From: Serratia bockelmannii
GTDB taxonomy: Bacteria; Pseudomonadota; Gammaproteobacteria; Enterobacterales; Enterobacteriaceae
Direction of reading: 5' to 3'
Length of the DNA: 64,000 nucleotides
Assembly (NCBI RefSeq): GCF_008011855.1
Contig: NZ_VOUX01000032.1
Location: 62,001 to 126,000, forward strand
A program made the translations under genes and the position numbers. Positions 47,148 through 57,099 of the stretch are shown here, in pieces (position 1 is the first letter of the stretch; each line of letters opens with the position of its first letter). The notes below the pieces were generated by a model, which did no database searches, was not told the DNA's origin, and saw nothing but the letters and a program-made list of their open reading frames with translations.

Positions 47148-48143
47148 ATGAAGAAAAAACGGCCGGTACTCCAGGATGTGGCGGACAAGGTGGGCGTGAC
47201 CAAGATGACGGTGAGCCGTTATCTGCGCAATCCCGACCAGGTTTCCGCCGCCCTGCAGCAAAAAATCGCCGTCGCGCTGGATGAGCTGGGCTACATCCCC
47301 AACCGCGCGCCGGACATCCTCTCCAACGCCACCAGCCGGGCGATTGGCGTGCTGTTGCCGTCGTTGACCAACCAGGTGTTCGCCGAAGTGCTGCGCGGCA
47401 TCGAAAGCGTGACCGACGCGCACAACTACCAGACCATGCTGGCGCACTATGGCTACCTGCCGGAGCGTGAAGAAGAGCGTCTGACCTCGCTGCTGTCTTA
47501 CAATATCGACGGCCTGATCCTGTCTGAGCGCCATCACACGCCGCGCACCCTGAAAATGATCGAGGTGGCGGGCATTCCGGTGGTAGAGCTGATGGACTGC
47601 GTCTCGCCGTGTATCGATCTGGCGGTGGGCTTCAACAACTTCGAGGCGGCGCGCCAGATGACCCAGCAGATCATCGCGCACGGCCACCGTCACGTGGTCT
47701 ATTTCGGCGCCCGTCAGGATGAACGTACCATCATCAAGCAGCAGGGGTATGAGCAGGCGATGCGTGAATCCGGCCTGGAGCCGTACAGCATCATGACCGC
47801 GCGATCTTCCTCCTATTCCGCCGGCGGTGAACTGCTGCGCGTGGCGCAGCGCGACTATCCGCAGATCGACAGTATCTTCTGCACCAACGATGACCTGGCG
47901 ATCGGCGCGGCCTTCGAGTGCCAGCGGCAGGGGCTGTCGATCCCGCAGGACATGGCGATCGCCGGCTTCCACGGCCATGACATCGGCCAGGTGATGGTGC
48001 CGAAGCTGGCCAGCGTGCTGACGCCGCGTGAACGCATGGGGCAGATCGGCGCCGAGCGCTTGCTGGCCCGACTGCGCGGTGAAACCGTGTGCCCACGCAT
48101 GGTGGACGTCGGTTTCACCGTGATCCCCGGTGGCAGTATCTGA
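47148..48143 (+). CDS. gntR: Gluconate operon repressor GntR
   Basis: A 331-residue LacI-family repressor, the same length as E. coli GntR and closely similar throughout. The helix-turn-helix is VLQDVADKVGVTKMTVSRYLRNP, the hinge helix region is IPNRAPDILSNATS, and the effector domain (60-331) contains ARQDERTIIKQQGYEQAM and FCTNDDLAIGAAFECQRQG. Gluconate relieves its repression of gntT and gntK. The ATG at 47148 gives MKKKRPVLQDV as in E. coli although the Shine-Dalgarno is weak. A strong symmetrical operator lies downstream at 48301-48332, ahead of gntT. Confidence 0.96.
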   Translation: MKKKRPVLQDVADKVGVTKMTVSRYLRNPDQVSAALQQKIAVALDELGYIPNRAPDILSNATSRAIGVLLPSLTNQVFAEVLRGIESVTDAHNYQTMLAHYGYLPEREEERLTSLLSYNIDGLILSERHHTPRTLKMIEVAGIPVVELMDCVSPCIDLAVGFNNFEAARQMTQQIIAHGHRHVVYFGARQDERTIIKQQGYEQAMRESGLEPYSIMTARSSSYSAGGELLRVAQRDYPQIDSIFCTNDDLAIGAAFECQRQGLSIPQDMAIAGFHGHDIGQVMVPKLASVLTPRERMGQIGAERLLARLRGETVCPRMVDVGFTVIPGGSI

Positions 48144-48483
48144 GCCATTTTAACGTTCTGTTTTAACACCCTTTCTTTTTGCAGCGCGCCCTGAGGCGCG
48201 CTGGTTATCCCGCCTGTAAGCCCGCCGCTCGTTGCCGACATAAGTTTGATCTCTGTCCCAGAACGCGAATTTTAGCCGCTTACCCGGTTCCGGCGCTCAT
48301 GTTGTTACCGGTATCATGATACCGGTAACAACGAGTGTGCGGTCATCTTGCTGCAAGACTGAACCTCTGACTCAACAACACCTACAGCTCTTCTTAAACA
48401 CCGGGAAAGAGCCTAAAAATAAAACAACCGCACGCTTTACGCCTATCGTAAAGAGAGTCGCGATAAAAGGTTGGAGAAAAACT
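48144..48483 (+). promoter_or_regulatory. gntR-gntT intergenic region
   Basis: The 340-bp gap starts with a hairpin CAGCGCGCC/GGCGCGCTG (48182-48203) without a T-tail that may end gntR mRNA. It then holds the palindromic GntR operator (48301-48332) and the gntT leader. GGAG lies 8 bases before the gntT ATG. No coding ORF is supported. Confidence 0.55.
48301..48332. promoter_or_regulatory. Double GntR operator (32-bp perfect palindrome)
   Basis: The whole 32 bp is self-complementary and contains two overlapping-type sites, TGTTACCGGTATCA (48303-48316) and TGATACCGGTAACA (48317-48330). Each is close to the enterobacterial GntR site TGTTACCGGTAACA. It lies 150 bp before gntT, so it is expected to repress gntT-gntK in the absence of gluconate. 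Confidence 0.88.
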
Positions 48484-49800
48484 ATGCCATTAGTGATTGT
48501 TGCAGGCGGCGTAGCGCTGCTGCTGCTGCTGATGATCCGCTTCAAGCTGAACGGCTTTATCTCTCTGGTTCTGGTTGCCCTGGCGGTCGGGATTGCACAG
48601 GGTATGCCGGTCGATAAGGTCATCGGCTCCATCAAGGCCGGCGTGGGCGGTACGCTGGGCAGCCTGGCGCTGATCATGGGCTTCGGCGCCATGCTCGGCA
48701 AACTGCTGGCGGACTGCGGCGGCGCACAGCGCATCGCCACCACGCTGATCGACAAGTTCGGCAGAAAACACATTCAATGGGCGGTGGTGCTGACCGGTTT
48801 CACCGTCGGCTTCGCGCTGTTCTACGAAGTGGGCTTCGTGCTGTTGCTGCCGCTGGTGTTCACCATCGCCGCCTCCGCACGCATTCCGCTGCTGTACGTC
48901 GGCGTGCCGATGGCCGCCGCGTTGTCGGTGACTCACGGCTTCCTGCCACCGCATCCAGGCCCGACCGCCATCGCCACCATCTTCCATGCTGACATGGGTA
49001 AAACCCTGTTGTATGGCACGCTGCTGGCGATCCCGACGGTGATCCTGGCCGGCCCGGTCTATGCCCGCTTCCTGAAAGGCATCGACAAGCCGGTGCCGGA
49101 AGGCCTGTACAACCCGAAAACCTTTACCGACGCGGAGATGCCGAGCTTTGGCGTCAGCGTTGCCACGTCGCTGGTGCCGGTGATCCTGATGGCGCTGCGC
49201 GCGGTGGCTGAAATGGTGCTGCCGAAGGGCCACAGCCTGCTGCGCTTCGCCGAGTTCTTCGGCGACCCGGTGATGGCGACCCTGATCGCCGTGCTGATCG
49301 CCATCTTCACCTTCGGCCTGAACCGTGGCCGCACCATGGATGAAGTGATGGGCACCATCACCGACTCGATTAAAATCATCGCGATGATGCTGTTGATCAT
49401 CGGCGGTGGCGGCGCCTTTAAACAGGTGCTGGTGGACAGCGGCGTCGAGCAGTACATCGCCGGCCTGATGGAGGGCAGCAACGTTTCGCCGATTCTGATG
49501 GCCTGGTCAATCGCCGCCGCGCTGCGTCTGGCGCTGGGTTCCGCCACCGTGGCGGCAATCACCGCCGGCGGCATCGTCGCGCCGCTGATCGCCACCACCG
49601 GCGTCAGCCCTGAGCTGATGGTGATTGCGGTCGGCTCCGGCAGCGTCATCTTCTCGCACGTCAACGATCCGGGCTTCTGGCTGTTCAAGGAGTATTTCAA
49701 CCTGAGCATCATGGAAACCATCAAATCCTGGTCGGTGCTGGAAACCATCATCTCGGTGTGCGGCCTGGTGGGCTGTCTGCTGCTGGCGACGGTCGTATAA
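48484..49800 (+). CDS. gntT: High-affinity gluconate permease GntT
   Basis: A 438-residue GntP-family proton symporter with the same length as E. coli GntT and near identity across it (MPLVIVAGGVALLLLLMIRF, LGSLALIMGFGAMLGKLLADCGG, HGFLPPHPGPTAIATIF, FSHVNDPGFWLFKEYF). At least twelve hydrophobic segments are seen. ATG 48484 with GGAG upstream starts exactly like E. coli GntT. In E. coli, gntR is followed by gntK and gntU while gntT lies elsewhere; here the GntT-type permease sits directly between gntR and gntK. Confidence 0.93.
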   Translation: MPLVIVAGGVALLLLLMIRFKLNGFISLVLVALAVGIAQGMPVDKVIGSIKAGVGGTLGSLALIMGFGAMLGKLLADCGGAQRIATTLIDKFGRKHIQWAVVLTGFTVGFALFYEVGFVLLLPLVFTIAASARIPLLYVGVPMAAALSVTHGFLPPHPGPTAIATIFHADMGKTLLYGTLLAIPTVILAGPVYARFLKGIDKPVPEGLYNPKTFTDAEMPSFGVSVATSLVPVILMALRAVAEMVLPKGHSLLRFAEFFGDPVMATLIAVLIAIFTFGLNRGRTMDEVMGTITDSIKIIAMMLLIIGGGGAFKQVLVDSGVEQYIAGLMEGSNVSPILMAWSIAAALRLALGSATVAAITAGGIVAPLIATTGVSPELMVIAVGSGSVIFSHVNDPGFWLFKEYFNLSIMETIKSWSVLETIISVCGLVGCLLLATVV

Positions 49801-49901
49801 TCTTTATCCGGCGCCCTGCGGGGCGTCGGCGTTCCAGAGTATCTTTATCAGTTGGGACGCATTTGGCGCGCTCGCGCCAGTTCCCATAGGGGCATGACAC
49901 A

Positions 49902-50429
49902 ATGAGCAATCCGCAGAATCACGTATTTATCCTGATGGGCGTATCCGGCAGCGGCAAATCCGCCGTAGCCAGCACTGTCGCCCACGAGGCCGAGGCCGCC
50001 ATGCTGGACGGCGATTATCTGCATCCGCGCGCCAACATTAACAAAATGGCTGCCGGGCACGCGCTGGACGACAACGATCGTGCCCCGTGGCTGGCGGCCT
50101 TGAACGACGCCATCTTCGCCATGCAACGCACCAATCCCGTGTCGCTGCTGGTCTGCTCTGCGTTGAAAAAAAGCTATCGTGACCGCCTGCGCGAAGGGAA
50201 TAGCAACCTGCATTTCCTCTACCTGAAAGGCGACAAGGCGGTGATCGAGGAGCGCCTGAAGCAGCGCAAAGGTCACTTCTTCAAACCGCAGATGCTGGTT
50301 TCGCAGTTCGCCACGTTGGAAGAGCCGGGCGAGCAGGAGCCGGATGTGCAAGCGATTGACATCAACCAGCCGCTGGACGGCGTGGTCGCCGATACGCTCG
50401 CCTATATTCGCCGCGTTACCGCCCGCTGA
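49902..50429 (+). CDS. gntK: Gluconokinase GntK
   Basis: A 175-residue P-loop kinase that makes 6-phosphogluconate from gluconate and ATP. Walker A is GVSGSGKSAVAS near residue 13, and the substrate region DGDYLHPRANINKMAAGHALDDNDRAPWL is diagnostic. VCSALKKSYRDRLR and QRKGHFFKPQMLVSQFATLEEP follow. It is 101 bp after gntT with a GC-rich hairpin (about 49810-49828) between them. AGGGG is present before the ATG. It is convergent with yhgN. Confidence 0.95.
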   Translation: MSNPQNHVFILMGVSGSGKSAVASTVAHEAEAAMLDGDYLHPRANINKMAAGHALDDNDRAPWLAALNDAIFAMQRTNPVSLLVCSALKKSYRDRLREGNSNLHFLYLKGDKAVIEERLKQRKGHFFKPQMLVSQFATLEEPGEQEPDVQAIDINQPLDGVVADTLAYIRRVTAR

Positions 50430-50459
50430 GCGCGGGCCGTTGTCGGCGCCGCCAGGCGC

Positions 50460-51053
50460 CTACAGCTTCATGTAAGCCCGCACGCCGTCCAGGAACATCT
50501 GGGTCGACAGCATCACCAGAATCAGCCCCATCAACCGCTCCAGCGCGCTGACGCCTTTGCTGCCCAGCAGGCGCAGGAACAGGTTCGACATCAGCAAAAT
50601 GGCCGCAGAGAGACCCCAGGCGATCAACAGCGCTGCCACCAGATGGGGCAGCTGATGCGGATACTGGTGCGACAGCAGCATCAGCGCCGCCAGAATCGAT
50701 GGCCCGGCCACCAGCGGGATCGCCAGCGGCACCAGGAACGGCTCCTCGCCGGCGGACAGCCCGGAGCTGTTCCCCTCCTGCGTGGGGAAAATCATCTTGA
50801 TGGCGATCAGAAACAGGATGATGCCGCCGGAAATGGAGACGGTTTCGGTACGCAGGTTGAGGAACGCCAGAATTTTCTCGCCGGCGAACAGGAAGATCAG
50901 CATCAGCAGTAGGGCGATCAGCAGCTCGCGGATCAGCACCACCCGGCGGCGGCGCGGCTCCAGATGCTTGAGCACCGACATGAAAATCGGCAGATTGCCC
51001 AGCGGATCCATAATTAAAAACAGCAATACCGTAGCGGAAATCATCTCTGTCAT
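50460..51053 (-). CDS. yhgN: MarC family integral membrane protein YhgN
   Basis: A 197-residue inner-membrane protein of the MarC family with six predicted helices, matching E. coli YhgN in length and sequence (MTEMISATVLLFLIMDPLGNLPIF). NLRTETVSISGGIILFLIAIKMIFP and PLAIPLVAGPSILAALML are family-conserved. The function is unknown; despite the name, MarC proteins are not shown to be multidrug pumps. It neighbours asd as in E. coli. A GGCGCC-GCCA-GGCGCC hairpin abuts its stop. Confidence 0.94.
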   Translation of the reverse strand: MTEMISATVLLFLIMDPLGNLPIFMSVLKHLEPRRRRVVLIRELLIALLLMLIFLFAGEKILAFLNLRTETVSISGGIILFLIAIKMIFPTQEGNSSGLSAGEEPFLVPLAIPLVAGPSILAALMLLSHQYPHQLPHLVAALLIAWGLSAAILLMSNLFLRLLGSKGVSALERLMGLILVMLSTQMFLDGVRAYMKL

Positions 51054-51105
51054 GGTGACCTCGTGATCGGGAAAACGCCTCGGCCTTTTCGGCCGCGTCC
51101 TTGCC

Positions 51106-51232
51106 TATACCTATGGATTTCAAATTGCAGCTAGGCGCCCAGCGATCGCATCCCCAGGAGCTTACTCAAGTAAGTGACTGGGGATGCGATCGTGCAGGTA
51201 ACAACGCTGCAGTTTGAAAGACGACGGGTATA
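51106..51232. repeat. ERIC element (127 bp)
   Basis: The centre holds the ERIC hallmark CCCCAGGAGCTTAC and AAGTAAGTGACTGGGG (51141-51184) within a long inverted repeat. The ends are TATACC and GGGTATA, with matching TTTCAAATTGCAGC and GCTGCAGTTTGAAA arms. The span TATACC to GGTATA is exactly 127 bp, the canonical ERIC length. It sits in the yhgN-asd gap, 140 bp before asd, so it would be transcribed in the asd leader or form part of the promoter region. ERICs are non-coding, MITE-like repeats of enterobacteria. Confidence 0.93.
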
Positions 51233-51371
51233 TAAGAAGGATTGCTGAGAAATCCTCAGCCATCGAATAAATTCACTTTGCGCCCGCGCCGACATTTTGT
51301 AAGGTGAGGAGATATTGCACACAACTCGTTATCACCTACATAAGCCCTTATCCGGGCGGGATACAGATATT

Positions 51372-52475
51372 ATGAAAAACGTTGGTTTCATCGGTTGGCG
51401 CGGAATGGTCGGCTCGGTTCTCATGCAACGCATGACGGAAGAGCGCGATTTCGACGCCATTCGCCCGGTCTTTTTCTCCACCTCGCAGCACGGTTCTGCC
51501 GCGCCGGCCTTCGGCGGCCAGCAAGGCACGCTGCAGGATGCGTATGACATCGACGCACTGAGCGCGCTCGATATCATTATTACCTGTCAGGGCGGCGATT
51601 ATACCAACGAAGTCTATCCCAAGCTGCGCGCCAGCGGTTGGCAGGGTTACTGGATCGACGCGGCCTCGTCGCTGCGCATGCAGGACGACGCCATTATCAT
51701 CCTGGATCCGGTCAACCACGCGGTGATCCAGCAGGGCCTGGACAAAGGCATCAAAACCTTCGTCGGCGGCAACTGCACCGTCAGCCTGATGCTGATGTCC
51801 CTCGGCGGCCTGTTCGCCAACGATCTGGTGGAGTGGGCGTCGGTCGCCACCTACCAGGCGGCCTCCGGCGGCGGCGCGCGCCACATGCGCGAACTGTTGA
51901 CCCAAATGGGTATGCTGCACGCCGACGTGGCGAAAGAGCTACAGGACCCGGCTTCCGCCATTCTGGATATCGAGCGCAAGGTGACCGAAGCCACCCGCAG
52001 CGGCAAACTGCCGACCGATAACTTCGGCGTGCCGCTGGCCGGCAGCCTGATCCCATGGATCGACAAGCAGCTCGACAACGGCCAGAGCCGCGAAGAGTGG
52101 AAAGGCCAGGCGGAAACCAACAAGATTCTGAACACCGGCAGCGTGATCCCGGTCGATGGCCTGTGCGTGCGCGTGGGCGCGCTGCGCTGCCACAGCCAGG
52201 CGTTCACCCTGAAGCTGAAAAAAGACGTGTCGCTGCCGGAAATCGAGCAGATGCTGGCGACGCACAACGACTGGGTGCGCGTGATCCCGAACGACCGCGA
52301 GCTGACCATGCGCGAACTGACGCCGGCGGCGGTGACCGGCACGCTGAATACGCCGGTCGGCCGTCTGCGCAAGCTGAACATGGGGCCAGAGTACCTGTCG
52401 GCGTTCACCGTGGGCGACCAGCTGCTGTGGGGCGCGGCCGAGCCGCTGCGCCGCATGCTGCGCATCCTGTTGTAA
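51372..52475 (+). CDS. asd: Aspartate-semialdehyde dehydrogenase
   Basis: A 367-residue enzyme identical in length to E. coli Asd. It makes aspartate semialdehyde for lysine/diaminopimelate, threonine and methionine. It has NADP-binding [11 protein letters not shown], catalytic Cys135 in [25 protein letters not shown], and the active-site His in [12 protein letters not shown] 51372 gives the E. coli N-terminus; upstream in-frame codons come from the leader. It is divergent from yhgN and preceded by the ERIC element. No lysine riboswitch was recognised upstream. Confidence 0.97.
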   Translation: MKNVGFIGWRGMVGSVLMQRMTEERDFDAIRPVFFSTSQHGSAAPAFGGQQGTLQDAYDIDALSALDIIITCQGGDYTNEVYPKLRASGWQGYWIDAASSLRMQDDAIIILDPVNHAVIQQGLDKGIKTFVGGNCTVSLMLMSLGGLFANDLVEWASVATYQAASGGGARHMRELLTQMGMLHADVAKELQDPASAILDIERKVTEATRSGKLPTDNFGVPLAGSLIPWIDKQLDNGQSREEWKGQAETNKILNTGSVIPVDGLCVRVGALRCHSQAFTLKLKKDVSLPEIEQMLATHNDWVRVIPNDRELTMRELTPAAVTGTLNTPVGRLRKLNMGPEYLSAFTVGDQLLWGAAEPLRRMLRILL

Positions 52476-52918
52476 ACCCGCACTTCCTGGGGGCTGGCTG
52501 ATTTCAGCCCCCTAAAGCCTTATTTTCCGCCTTTTTGTTCGCCGCGCACCGCGTCGGACAACGTCACCGCAAGCCTCGTTTCACTGGGCTCCACCCCGCA
52601 TATCGCCTCGTCGGCCGCCGCATTCAGACGCCGCCGGGCTGGCAGTTTTCTTAATGAAGAATTTTCCTGAGCAATGCTGAGCAGTTTTTAACAGACATTG
52701 GCTATGCTTAACGCATGGGTGAACACTTTTTCACCATGACTGAAATATTTCAAAAAATAAGCATAAAGAGCGAAATTCAGGTCGGCAGAGTAAAGATTGG
52801 TCAATAACCGACCGCAATCACGCTTTAGAGTCCGAATGCATTGCATGATGACCAAAACGGCCAAGGAATAACCAACAAGCCGTGCTTAGATCATGCTGTT
52901 AATCTAAGGAAGAAGACT
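52476..52918 (+). promoter_or_regulatory. asd-glgB intergenic region
   Basis: A 443-bp gap. A hairpin GGGGGCTG/CAGCCCCC (52489-52512) 13 bp after the asd stop looks like a terminator but lacks a T-tail. The stretch 52680-52800 is AT-richer and probably holds the glg promoter; GGTGAA and TTCACC around 52720 form a small dyad. AAGGA precedes the glgB start. No coding ORF was found. Confidence 0.5.
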
Positions 52919-55105
52919 ATGCCTGTACTTCCCGATCGTGACGTGATTGATCAGATCATCTCCGGCCATTACGCCGACCCTTTTGCTCTGCTTGGCATGC
53001 ATGCGACCGATAACGGTCTGCAGGTGCGCGCGCTGCTGCCGGACGCCGGCGCAGTCTGGCTGGTAGAACAGCAAACCGGCCGGCGGCTGGTGCAGCTGAA
53101 CTGCGACGATCCGCGCGGTTTCTTCAGCGCCGTGGTGCCGCGGCGAAAAAATCCTTTCCGCTATCAGCTGCAGGTCAGCTGGCGCGATCACCAACAGACT
53201 GTCGACGATCCCTACCGGTTTGGCCCGCTGCTGCAGGATATCGACAGTTGGCTATTGGCCGAGGGCACGCATTTGCGTCCCTATGAACGGCTGGGCGCCC
53301 ACCTCGTTACGCTGGATGGCATCGACGGCGTCAGTTTTGCGGTCTGGGCGCCCAACGCCCAGCGCGTCTCGGTGGTGGGGGAGTTCAACTTCTGGGACGG
53401 CCGCCGCCATCCGATGCGTCTGCGGCGTGAGAACGGCATTTGGGAGCTGTTCCTGCCCGGCGTGCGGGCCGGCCAGCTGTACAAATATGAAATCGTCGAT
53501 TGCTACGGCAATACCCAGCTGAAAGCCGATCCTTACGCCTTTGAGGCGCAGATGCGCCCGGATACCGCCTCGCTGGTGGCGCCGCTGCCGGAGGGGGTGC
53601 CGTCGACGCCGGCGCGCCGCCGCGCCAACGATTTTGACCAGCCGATCGCCATCTACGAGGTGCATCTTGGCTCATGGCGCCGCCACACCGATAATCACTT
53701 CTGGCTTAGCTATGGCGAGCTGGCGGTGCAGCTTATCGACTATGTGAAGGACATGGGATTCACCCATATCGAGCTGTTGCCGATCAACGAGCACCCGTTC
53801 GACGGCAGCTGGGGCTATCAGCCGCTGGGGCTGTATGCGCCGACCCGTCGCTTCGGCACGCCGGCCGATTTCAGGGCGTTCGTGGCGGCGGCGCATGAGG
53901 CGGGCATCAACGTGATCCTTGACTGGGTGCCGGGGCACTTCCCGAGCGACGCCTACGGCCTGGCGAATTTCGACGGCACCGCGCTGTACGAATACGCCGA
54001 TCCGCGTGAGGGCTACCACCAGGACTGGAATACGCTGATCTACAACTACGGCCGTCACGAGGTGCGCAACTACCTGGCGGGCAACGCGCTGTATTGGCTG
54101 GAGCGTTTCGGTATCGATGCGCTGCGGGTCGATGCGGTGGCGTCGATGATTTATCGCGACTACAGCCGCGCCGACGGCGAGTGGGTGCCGAATTACTACG
54201 GTGGCAACGAGAACCTGGAGGCCATCGCCTTCCTGCGTTATACCAACCAAACTATTGGCCAGGCGCAGCCGGGCGCGGTGACGCTGGCGGAGGAGTCCAC
54301 CGACTATCCCGGCGTCACTCTGCCGCCGGACGCCAACGGCCTGGGGTTCCACTACAAATGGAACCTCGGCTGGATGCACGACACGCTCAATTATATGAAG
54401 TGCGATCCGGTGCACCGCAAATATCACCACAACCAGATGACCTTCGGCATGCTGTATGCCTATACCGAGAACTTCGTGTTACCTATCTCGCACGATGAAG
54501 TGGTGCACGGCAAAAAATCGGTCCTCGACCGCATGCCGGGCGACGCCTGGCAAAAGTTCGCCAACCTGCGCGCCTATTACGGGTTTATGTGGGCGCATCC
54601 GGGCAAAAAGCTGCTGTTTATGGGCTGCGAATTCGCGCAGGGGCGCGAGTGGAATTTCGATACCAGCCTCGACTGGCATTTATTGGAAGGGTTGGATAAC
54701 TGGCATAACGGCGTGCAGCGGCTGGTGCGCGATCTGAACCACTGCTACCGGCAGCAGGCGCCGCTGTACGAGCGCGACTACCGGCCGGACGGCTTCGAGT
54801 GGCTGGTGGTCGACGATCACGATAACTCGGTGTTCGCCTTCGCGCGCTACGATTCGCAGGGCAATGAGCTGATCGCCATCAGCAACTTTACCCCGGTGCC
54901 GCGCTACCGCTACCGCATCGGCCTCTCGCGCGCCGGTGACTACCGCGAGATCCTCAATACCGATTCGCACCACTATCACGGCAGCAACGCCGGCAATCAG
55001 GGGCGGGTCTCTTCTGAAGCGGTCGGCAGCCACGGCCGCGACTTCTCCATCTGCGTAACGCTGCCGCCGCTGGCGACCATTTATCTGCTGCGGGAGGCGC
55101 CATGA
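52919..55105 (+). CDS. glgB: 1,4-alpha-glucan branching enzyme
   Basis: A 728-residue GH13 enzyme with the length of E. coli GlgB; it introduces alpha-1,6 branches in glycogen. An N-terminal CBM48 pair (residues 1-220) precedes the catalytic barrel. Catalytic residues sit in [13 protein letters not shown] (Asp nucleophile), [12 protein letters not shown] (Glu) and [12 protein letters not shown] (Asp). The ATG at 52919 was chosen for homology and AAGGA. Its stop overlaps the glgX start (ATGA). It is the first gene of glgBXCAP. Confidence 0.97.
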   Translation: MPVLPDRDVIDQIISGHYADPFALLGMHATDNGLQVRALLPDAGAVWLVEQQTGRRLVQLNCDDPRGFFSAVVPRRKNPFRYQLQVSWRDHQQTVDDPYRFGPLLQDIDSWLLAEGTHLRPYERLGAHLVTLDGIDGVSFAVWAPNAQRVSVVGEFNFWDGRRHPMRLRRENGIWELFLPGVRAGQLYKYEIVDCYGNTQLKADPYAFEAQMRPDTASLVAPLPEGVPSTPARRRANDFDQPIAIYEVHLGSWRRHTDNHFWLSYGELAVQLIDYVKDMGFTHIELLPINEHPFDGSWGYQPLGLYAPTRRFGTPADFRAFVAAAHEAGINVILDWVPGHFPSDAYGLANFDGTALYEYADPREGYHQDWNTLIYNYGRHEVRNYLAGNALYWLERFGIDALRVDAVASMIYRDYSRADGEWVPNYYGGNENLEAIAFLRYTNQTIGQAQPGAVTLAEESTDYPGVTLPPDANGLGFHYKWNLGWMHDTLNYMKCDPVHRKYHHNQMTFGMLYAYTENFVLPISHDEVVHGKKSVLDRMPGDAWQKFANLRAYYGFMWAHPGKKLLFMGCEFAQGREWNFDTSLDWHLLEGLDNWHNGVQRLVRDLNHCYRQQAPLYERDYRPDGFEWLVVDDHDNSVFAFARYDSQGNELIAISNFTPVPRYRYRIGLSRAGDYREILNTDSHHYHGSNAGNQGRVSSEAVGSHGRDFSICVTLPPLATIYLLREAP

Positions 55106-57084
55106 CGGAGCTGACGGCCGGCCTCGCCGCGCCGCTGGGCGCGCATTACGACGGCGAAGGCATCAACTTTACCCTGTACTCGGCGCACGCCGAGCGGGTG
55201 GAGCTGTGCCTGTTCGACGGCCAGCAGCGCGAAGTGCGCCTGCCGCTGCCGGCGCGCAGCGGCGATATCTGGCATGGCTATTTGCCGGGCGGAAGGCCGG
55301 GGCAACGTTACGGTTACCGGGTCTACGGCCCGTTTGACCCGGCGAACGGACAGCGTTTCAACCCCAACAAACTGGCGCTCGATCCAGCCGCGCGCGCGGT
55401 GGAAGGGCCGGTGGGGGACCACCCGCACCTGCACGGCGGTTACGAGCAGCCGGACCCGCACGACAGCGCAGAGCTAATGCCGAAATGTGTGGTGGTGGAC
55501 GAACGGTATGACTGGCAGGACGATCGCCCGCCTGCCACGCCCTGGGGCCAGACGGTGATTTATGAAGCGCACGTGCGCGGCCTGACGCTGCTGCACCCGA
55601 AGATCCCGCCGGCGCTGCGCGGCAGCTTCGCCGCATTGGGGCACCCGGCGATGATCGCCCACTTCAAACGCCTCGGCATCACCGCGCTGGAACTGCTGCC
55701 GGTGCAGCAACATACCTCCGAACCGCGCCTGCAGCGGTTGGGGCTGATCAACTATTGGGGCTATAACGTGCTGGCGCCCTATGCGCCGGACAACCGCTAC
55801 GCCAGCCTGAGCACCGATGCCACGCCGCTGAACGAATTCCGCGATGCGGTCAAGGCGCTGCACCAAGCCGGCATCGAGGTGATCCTGGACGTGGTGTTTA
55901 ACCACAGCGCCGAGCTGGATAGGGACGGGCCGATGCTGTCGCTGAGCGGCATCGATAACCTGAGCTACTACTGGCTGACGCCCGAAGGGGACTATGTCAA
56001 CGACACCGGCTGCGGCAACACGCTGCGGTTGGATCAACCGCAAGGCGTGGCCTGGGTGATGGATTGCCTGCGTTTTTGGGTGCGGGAGTGCCACGTCGAC
56101 GGCTTCCGTTTCGATCTGGGCAGCGTGCTCGGCCGCACGCCGGAGTTCGATCGCGATGCCCCGCTGTTCCAGGCGATGCTGGCGGACGATGTGCTGTCGC
56201 GCTGCAAGCTCATCGCTGAACCCTGGGACGTTGGCCCCGGTGGCTATCAGGTGGGGGCGTTTCCCGGCCGCTTCGCCGAATGGAACGACCATTACCGCGA
56301 TGACATGCGCCGTTTCTGGCTGCAGAGCGGCGTGTCGCTCGGCCAGTTCGCCCGGCGTTTTGCCGCTTCCAGCGATCTGTATAACCAGCGCGGGCGAGCG
56401 CCTTACGCCACCGTCAATATGCTGACCGCCCATGATGGTTTTACCCTGCAAGACGTGGTCAGCTTCAATGAGAAACACAATCAGCCCAACGGCGAGGGCA
56501 ACCGCGACGGCAGCGATCGCAATTTCAGCAACAACCACGGCGTCGAAGGCCTGGTGGCCGACGACGCCATTGTGCAACGCCGCAGGGCCAGCCAGCGGGC
56601 GATGCTCGCTACGCTGTTGCTGTCCCAGGGAACGCCGATGCTGCTGGCCGGCGATGAACAGGGACACAGCCAGCAGGGGAACAACAATGCCTATTGTCAG
56701 GACAACGCCACCACCTGGCTCGATTGGGCCACGGCGGACGATGCGCTAACCGATTACGTCGCGGCGCTGATCGCGCTGCGCCGCCAGATCCCCGCGCTGC
56801 AGCAGGACCGCTGGTGGCAGCAGGATGACGGCAGCGTGCAGTGGCTGAACGCGCAAGGGCAGGCGCTCGACGCGCAGCAGTGGGAGCAGGGCGAGCCGCT
56901 CATGCAGATCCTGCTGTCGCAGCGCTGGCTGCTGCTGATCAACGCCACGCCGCAAACGACGGAGATGAGGTTGCCGGAAGGCGATTGGCAGGTTGTCGCC
57001 CCGTTCACTCAGGAAGACTCACGGGCGGTATTGCCCGCCTGGCACCAGGCCGCGCGCTCGCTTTGCGTACTGGTACGGAAATAA
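55102..57084 (+). CDS. glgX: Glycogen debranching enzyme GlgX
   Basis: A 660-residue isoamylase-type GH13 enzyme that removes short branches left by GlgP. CBM48 is N-terminal ([21 protein letters not shown]). The barrel carries [27 protein letters not shown] with the nucleophile, [17 protein letters not shown] and [21 protein letters not shown]. Its start overlaps glgB by four bases, so the two are translationally coupled; glgC follows after 15 bp. Confidence 0.96.
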   Translation: MTELTAGLAAPLGAHYDGEGINFTLYSAHAERVELCLFDGQQREVRLPLPARSGDIWHGYLPGGRPGQRYGYRVYGPFDPANGQRFNPNKLALDPAARAVEGPVGDHPHLHGGYEQPDPHDSAELMPKCVVVDERYDWQDDRPPATPWGQTVIYEAHVRGLTLLHPKIPPALRGSFAALGHPAMIAHFKRLGITALELLPVQQHTSEPRLQRLGLINYWGYNVLAPYAPDNRYASLSTDATPLNEFRDAVKALHQAGIEVILDVVFNHSAELDRDGPMLSLSGIDNLSYYWLTPEGDYVNDTGCGNTLRLDQPQGVAWVMDCLRFWVRECHVDGFRFDLGSVLGRTPEFDRDAPLFQAMLADDVLSRCKLIAEPWDVGPGGYQVGAFPGRFAEWNDHYRDDMRRFWLQSGVSLGQFARRFAASSDLYNQRGRAPYATVNMLTAHDGFTLQDVVSFNEKHNQPNGEGNRDGSDRNFSNNHGVEGLVADDAIVQRRRASQRAMLATLLLSQGTPMLLAGDEQGHSQQGNNNAYCQDNATTWLDWATADDALTDYVAALIALRRQIPALQQDRWWQQDDGSVQWLNAQGQALDAQQWEQGEPLMQILLSQRWLLLINATPQTTEMRLPEGDWQVVAPFTQEDSRAVLPAWHQAARSLCVLVRK

Positions 57085-57099
57085 TAAAAGGAGTCCGCT

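Noticed and set aside
51054-51371. Lysine riboswitch in front of asd
   Set aside because: The structured sequence is fully explained by the ERIC element; no riboswitch core was recognised.
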